Shown one piece after another: positions 41,407 to 44,457 of a DNA stretch of 44,457 bases. A program made the translations under genes and the position numbers. This DNA is from Alphaproteobacteria bacterium (GTDB lineage Bacteria; Pseudomonadota; Alphaproteobacteria; Rs-D84): assembly GCA_017443235.1 (NCBI GenBank), contig JAFSOV010000008.1, positions 1 through 44,457 on the forward strand, written 5' to 3'. The notes below the pieces were generated by a model. It made no database searches. It worked only from the letters and a program-made list of their open reading frames with translations, and was not told the DNA's origin. How positions within the stretch are numbered: position 1 is the stretch's first letter; each line of letters opens with the position of its first letter.

Positions 41407-42945
41407 TTATTGTTTTGAAACACCGACAATTTCTGCGCCTTCGAACAAAGACATTGCATCGGCGACCATCGGGTCGGATTCTGCATCGGTCTTGATTTGT
41501 TCACGCACAGTTTTATCTTGGTGTGATTCCTGAATTTTATCCAATTCCCATTTGGCACCGGTTTTTGTATTCAACCACAAAACCAATTTCTTTTGAAAAT
41601 CGGCATCATCTCCCCGGTCAAAGTATGATATTTTATTGTCAACAATTGCGGTTACTTCTATATTTTTCGTAAAGTATGAATAAAGCATTATTTCCCGCGC
41701 CGCTGATAACGCATCGGCCAAATCGCCGGCAGAATTTATTTTAATTGTTTGAACCTTGGGTGCGGCGGGCGCATCAAGTGGGGCCGCGGCGGGTTTCGCA
41801 ACACCGTTTTGTTTTAATATTTCCGGAACCGACGGCATATCTGCGATATGCATCAATCGAATTATCAGCATATCAAAACATTGCTTTTGATTTCCGGCCG
41901 CCGCCATTTCTGGCACGGATGCAACCATAACCTGCCACAGGCGCGACAACGTATTCAACGACACGTGTTTATTTATTTCGTTTATGCGTTCGCGTTGGTC
42001 GGCGGTGTACGGCGCACTGTCATTATTTCCGGCGCGCAGAACGGGATGCATACGTGTTGCCCAATGTGTCCATTCCATCATATCGTTCAGCAACATTGAT
42101 AAATCCGCACCATTGGTATAAATTTCATCTGCGCGTGCCATTGCCGCTGAAACATTCCCCGACAGCACGGTTTGCATAAAGTCAACAACAACCCCACGGT
42201 CTGCGCGTTTTAACATATCCATAACGGCAGATTCATCCACGCGTCCACCGGTTTGGGCAATTGCCTGGTCAAGCAGGGACAACCCATCGCGCACCGAACC
42301 GTCCGCCGCGCGCGCCAATAATTCGTTTGCCGCGTCGCTAAGTTCGACATGTTCTTGTTCGGCAATCCATGCAAAATGTTTCTTTAATGTTTCAACGGGA
42401 ACGCGCACCAAATCAAAACGTTGGCACCGCGACAGAATTGTCACCGGGACTTTACGAATTTCGGTCGTTGCCAAAATAAAGATTACGTGTGCCGGTGGTT
42501 CTTCCAGTGTTTTTAGCAACGCATTAAACGCACTGGACGACAGCATATGAACTTCGTCGATGATATAGACTTTATAACGGCCATTTGTTGGGCGATATTG
42601 TGCGGCGTCCAAAATTTCACGCATATTATCAACGCCGGTGTGTGACGCCGCGTCAATTTCCAATACATCAATATGTTGGCCGGCCGCAATTGCGCGACAA
42701 TTTTCACATTTCCCACACGGCGTTGCGGTTGGTCCATCCGCCGACAGGCAATTTAATGCCTTGGCCAGAATACGTGCCGTACTGGTTTTTCCGGTCCCAC
42801 GAATGCCGGTAAAGATATATGCGTGCGCGATGCGCCCCGTTTTTATTGCGGTGGTCAAAGTCTTGACCAAAACATCTTGACCAATAAGGGATTGAAAATC
42901 CTGACTGCGATACTTTCGCGCTAAAACCGTGTAGTTGCCATCCAT
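41407..42945 (-). CDS. dnaX: DNA polymerase III subunit tau/gamma
   Basis: 512 residues from ATG 42945 (MDGNYTVLARKYRS), backed by AAAGGAAAG; an earlier start is unlikely. Clamp-loader ATPase: Walker A GIRGTGKT at 47-54, zinc-binding Cys at 66, 77, 80 and 83, Walker B YIIDEVHML, and SRC sensor motif (ILSRCQRFDL). Domain III follows to about 360. The C-terminal part (PAAAPLDAPAAPKVQTIKI to the end) is a short tau tail. The protein is shorter than E. coli tau (643) but has the tau region. The recR/YbaB genes that often follow are replaced by a pilin gene. Confidence 0.96.
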   Translation of the reverse strand: MDGNYTVLARKYRSQDFQSLIGQDVLVKTLTTAIKTGRIAHAYIFTGIRGTGKTSTARILAKALNCLSADGPTATPCGKCENCRAIAAGQHIDVLEIDAASHTGVDNMREILDAAQYRPTNGRYKVYIIDEVHMLSSSAFNALLKTLEEPPAHVIFILATTEIRKVPVTILSRCQRFDLVRVPVETLKKHFAWIAEQEHVELSDAANELLARAADGSVRDGLSLLDQAIAQTGGRVDESAVMDMLKRADRGVVVDFMQTVLSGNVSAAMARADEIYTNGADLSMLLNDMMEWTHWATRMHPVLRAGNNDSAPYTADQRERINEINKHVSLNTLSRLWQVMVASVPEMAAAGNQKQCFDMLIIRLMHIADMPSVPEILKQNGVAKPAAAPLDAPAAPKVQTIKINSAGDLADALSAAREIMLYSYFTKNIEVTAIVDNKISYFDRGDDADFQKKLVLWLNTKTGAKWELDKIQESHQDKTVREQIKTDAESDPMVADAMSLFEGAEIVGVSKQ

Positions 42946-42965
42946 ATTATCTTTCCTTTGCGCCA

Positions 42966-42993
42966 AGAATAGCAAACCAATATTAAATTTCAA
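42966..42993 (-). promoter_or_regulatory. dnaX promoter
   Basis: Minus strand TTGAAA (42993-42988), 16 bases, TATTCT (42971-42966), about 20 bases before the start codon; leader contains the ribosome site only. Confidence 0.55.
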
Positions 42994-43029
42994 GCAAATA
43001 TAATTTTATATTATGTGTAAATTTAATAA

Positions 43030-43079
43030 CCATCACCCCGCGCGTTCGCGGGATGACGGCGGAAATCCGCCGGTTTTTT
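43030..43079. repeat. Palindromic repeats between dnaX and the ACP-like gene
   Basis: CACCCCGCGCG-tt-CGCGGGATGACG, then GGCGGAAATCCGCCGG followed by TTTTTT on the plus strand. The first relates to the CGTCATCCCGG repeat at 836; the second resembles the hairpin at 12583-12608. Confidence 0.6.
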
Positions 43080-43602
43080 ATTTCGAATTTTGATTATTTA
43101 TTGCGCGGCGTATCATTTCTTGAAAATCGGTGAATCTTTTTATTGCACGCAATTCTTCAAACGGAATTTCTATGCCGTACGCGCGCCGAATGTTTCTTTT
43201 AAGAATCATTGGGCGTACGCTGTGCATCAATATATCAATGTCTGTATTTGTGGTATGGGGTGATTTTGTTTTTTCAAGCATTTGGTTTTTTGCCTTTGGA
43301 TGCGCCACAGGCACATTTAATCTTTTGCACATAAAATCTATGAATTGACGCGGAGTATAATCGCCCGCGAAATATTCGGTTTCATTCTTTAAATCCAATT
43401 CAATTTGAAAATCGTGTTCCAAATACATTGATATTTCCGTTAAATCCAAAGAATCCAAATACATTTGTTGGTCTGCCAATGGAATATCTTTATTTTTTGC
43501 TAAGCTTTCAAAGTCTGCATATTTTGCCAAAATTGCATACACGCGTTCTGCGATTCCATCACGCGTCCATTTGTGTTCAGGTTGATTTACAAATCTTGCC
43601 AT
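43078..43602 (-). CDS. Acyl-carrier-protein-like protein with a possible second ACP-like half
   Basis: 174 residues, no signal peptide. Residues about 15-95 read as an acyl carrier protein: helix I (GIAERVYAILAKYAD), the D50-S51-L52 motif that usually carries phosphopantetheine (QQMYLDSLDLTEISMYLEHDFQIEL), and a final helix (TPRQFIDFMCKRL). After a linker (about 96-118) a second unit (TDIDILMHSVRPMILKRN... GIEIPFEELRAIKRFTDFQEMIRRAI) has the same helix spacing but no DSL, so it may be a degenerate copy. No acyltransferase or synthase lies next to it. AAGGACAGGAT precedes ATG. Partner unknown. Confidence 0.72.
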   Translation of the reverse strand: MARFVNQPEHKWTRDGIAERVYAILAKYADFESLAKNKDIPLADQQMYLDSLDLTEISMYLEHDFQIELDLKNETEYFAGDYTPRQFIDFMCKRLNVPVAHPKAKNQMLEKTKSPHTTNTDIDILMHSVRPMILKRNIRRAYGIEIPFEELRAIKRFTDFQEMIRRAINNQNSK

Positions 43603-43711
43603 ATCCTGTCCTTTTTTGTGGATTTTATAACAAAAACGCGGGATGTCAAATGATTTGAAATCTCTGGAATTCCGTCCGTCTCCGCTTCGCTACGCCGAGA
43701 CACTCAAAAAT

Positions 43712-43741
43712 TTTAATCGCGCACTTTATTGTGCGCGATAA
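43712..43741 (-). terminator. Terminator after tRNA-Val
   Basis: Minus strand TCGCGCAC-aataaa-GTGCGCGA followed by TTAAAATTTTT, about 10 bases after the CCA end. Confidence 0.8.
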
Positions 43742-43748
43742 CAATTTT

Positions 43749-43825
43749 TGGTGGGTGTTAAGGGACTTGAACCCCTGACCCTCTGCGTGTAAAGCAGATG
43801 CTCTAGCCAACTGAGCTAAACACCC
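43749..43825 (-). tRNA. tRNA-Val (anticodon UAC)
   Basis: Minus strand. Acceptor stem GGGTGTT (43825-43819) pairs with AACACCC; D-arm TAGCTCAGTTGGCTAGAGC; anticodon stem-loop CTGCT-TTACACG-CAG gives anticodon UAC; variable loop GGGTC; T-arm AGGGGTTCAAGTCCCTT; discriminator A and genomically encoded CCA (43751-43749). All canonical positions are present. A TATAAT lies at 43850-43845, about 20 bases upstream. Confidence 0.96.
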
Positions 43826-43876
43826 AAATGCCCACAAATCATAAATTATATTTTTATGATTGTCCAGATTTTTTTC

Positions 43877-43906
43877 TTGTGTTTGATAATGCGTTTTTGA
43901 TAAAAT
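43877..43906 (+). promoter_or_regulatory. Possible promoter of structured RNA copy 3
   Basis: TTGTGT (43877-43882), 18 bases, TAAAAT (43901-43906). Weaker than the promoters of the other three copies; an extended -10-like TTTGATAAT at 43882-43890 is an alternative. Confidence 0.4.
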
Positions 43907-43912
43907 AATTTT

Positions 43913-44100
43913 GTCGGTGGGTGTTCCACCGATGGGGTGTAACGACCCGTTTGACGAAGCCAAATTTTACTTGGCAAAACTCCAACCTAAGTGCGGTTGG
44001 AGGGATGTGAATAATATGGGCGTGTCCCATAAAATAAGCACACAATTTCGTCAAATTGTCGTTAACCTCCAACCACTTGAAAATTTTTCGGTGGTTTTTT
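43913..44100 (+). ncRNA. Structured attenuator-like RNA, copy 3
   Basis: 5' hairpin CGGTGG/CCACCG (43915-43931); outer stem AACGAC (43941-43946) with GTCGTT (44058-44063); inner stem TTTGACGAA (43950-43958) with TTCGTCAAA (44047-44055); extra hairpin GCCAA/TTGGC (43959-43975); A CTCCAACC (43980-43987); B GGTTGGAGG (43995-44003); hairpin TGTG/CACA, whose internal loop GAATA/AATAAG is extended by ATGGG-cgtgt-CCCAT; A' CCTCCAACC (44066-44074); terminator AACCAC/GTGGTT (44071-44096) with T-run. The stems share no sequence with copies 1 and 2 but pair fully. Unlike the others it precedes a secreted-protein gene (44215). Confidence 0.83.
44071..44100 (+). terminator. Intrinsic terminator of RNA copy 3
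   Basis: AACCAC ... GTGGTTTTTTA hairpin. It begins with the last four bases of A'. A further long inverted repeat, TTATTTGTTTTTGC/GCAAAAAACAAATAA, follows at 44099-44130. Confidence 0.75.
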
Positions 44101-44130
44101 ATTTGTTTTTGCATTGCAAAAAACAAATAA
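44099..44130. repeat. AT-rich inverted repeat behind RNA copy 3
   Basis: TTATTTGTTTTTGC-att-GCAAAAAACAAATAA, about 14 pairs, between the terminator and the secreted-protein gene. It could extend termination or serve as a binding site. The remainder up to 44200 holds GC-richer short palindromes and no gene. Confidence 0.6.
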
Positions 44131-44214
44131 CCGTGGCCGTGGCATATCTCGCTATAGCGCAAGCGTAAGCGGATGCCGGGACGGGTGAATGAAATTATAA
44201 AGAAAGGAGGATTT

Positions 44215-44457
44215 ATGAAACAGGCATTATTCATCGGCGCAATCGCATCGGTTTTAACATTAAACGCATTTGCAGACCCGGTAACCGTGACCACCCAGGA
44301 TTATGTGGATACGGCGGACGCATTGAAACAGAACAAAATACCCGTCACTGGCACAAACAGTGCAACACCGGGCGATACAGTTGTCACATACACATCCACC
44401 GCCGGAACAATCGGTGAAAGGGGAATCTTAAGCGATTATGATAATTATGATAGCACA
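44215..44457 (+). CDS. Secreted protein, paralogue of 11786-12424 (partial)
   Basis: Only the first 81 residues are in the window; the gene runs off the right edge. AAAGGAGG seven bases before the ATG is the best ribosome site in the window. Signal peptide KQALFIGAIASVLTLNAFA; the mature start DPVTVTTQDYVDTADALKQNKI matches VTSRDYVDAQDALKQDKI of the protein at 11786-12424. The next stretch is Thr/Gly-rich, suggesting a surface protein. Its expression is probably controlled by RNA copy 3, whose terminator is about 115 bases upstream. Confidence 0.85.
   Translation, partial: MKQALFIGAIASVLTLNAFADPVTVTTQDYVDTADALKQNKIPVTGTNSATPGDTVVTYTSTAGTIGERGILSDYDNYDST

Noticed and set aside
43646-43963. 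Open frame on the minus strand across the tRNA gene
   Set aside because: It covers tRNA-Val and its terminator, so it is a chance frame.
43913-44100. Retron or group II intron RNA
   Set aside because: No reverse transcriptase is present near any copy.

Overview
The window reads as one chromosomal segment of a Gram-negative alphaproteobacterium with a compact, moderately AT-rich genome. The 5' end of a 16S rRNA gene, an alphaproteobacterial RpoH, a DUF4167-like protein and a YfgM-BamB-Der neighbourhood all point there. Many Cys-rich secreted proteins, type IVb-like pilins and small intergenic repeats resemble uncultured, host-associated (gut-type) alphaproteobacteria, but I cannot name a genus from the sequence alone.

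Layout. 1-1622: 16S rRNA 5' end (leftward) with its promoter, then a gene-poor stretch full of short palindromic repeats and a remnant of a duplicated gene end. 1623-4823: giant Cys-rich secreted protein. 4918-5355: structured RNA plus small HTH protein. 5422-11282: leftward operon of three large pilin-like proteins, a zinc-ribbon/DUF3426 membrane protein, a small secreted protein and RluD. 11395-12424: DUF4167-like protein and a secreted protein. 12638-16619: infB and nusA. 16812-23651: rightward envelope operon (lptF, lptD, SurA-like, rlmN, TIM-barrel protein, outer-membrane barrel). 23664-27547: small unknown gene, der, Yip1-like, bamB-like, yfgM-like. 27614-31993: rpoH, porin, TPR protein, rRNA modification genes. 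32050-36735: type IV coupling protein, two lipoproteins (COG3014-like, LpoB-like), VIT-family protein. 36857-40929: second RNA-HTH cassette, fabZ, lpxD, third HTH cassette, skp, OmpA-like lipoprotein. 40931-43602: pilin, dnaX, ACP-like protein. 43749-44457: tRNA-Val(UAC), a fourth RNA copy and the start of another secreted protein.

The main discovery candidate is a structured RNA present four times (4952-5107, 36892-37050, 39205-39384 on the minus strand, 43913-44100). Each copy has its own promoter in most cases, a 5' hairpin, a long closing stem, two internal hairpins with a conserved GAAUA...AAUA loop, and a three-segment switch A/B/A' in which B can pair with either A or A'. The last bases of A' are the first bases of an intrinsic terminator. 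The stems differ in sequence but keep pairing, so the structure is supported by compensatory changes. Three copies sit directly before small HTH protein genes and one before a secreted-protein gene. This looks like a new class of cis-regulatory attenuator RNA (riboswitch-like or protein-sensing); the ligand is unknown.

Other themes are several promoters that lie directly against the start codon (lptF, rpoH, the coupling protein, lpxD), suggesting leaderless mRNAs, and heavy investment in envelope biogenesis (LptF, LptD, LpxD, FabZ, Skp, SurA-like, BamB-like, LpoB-like).
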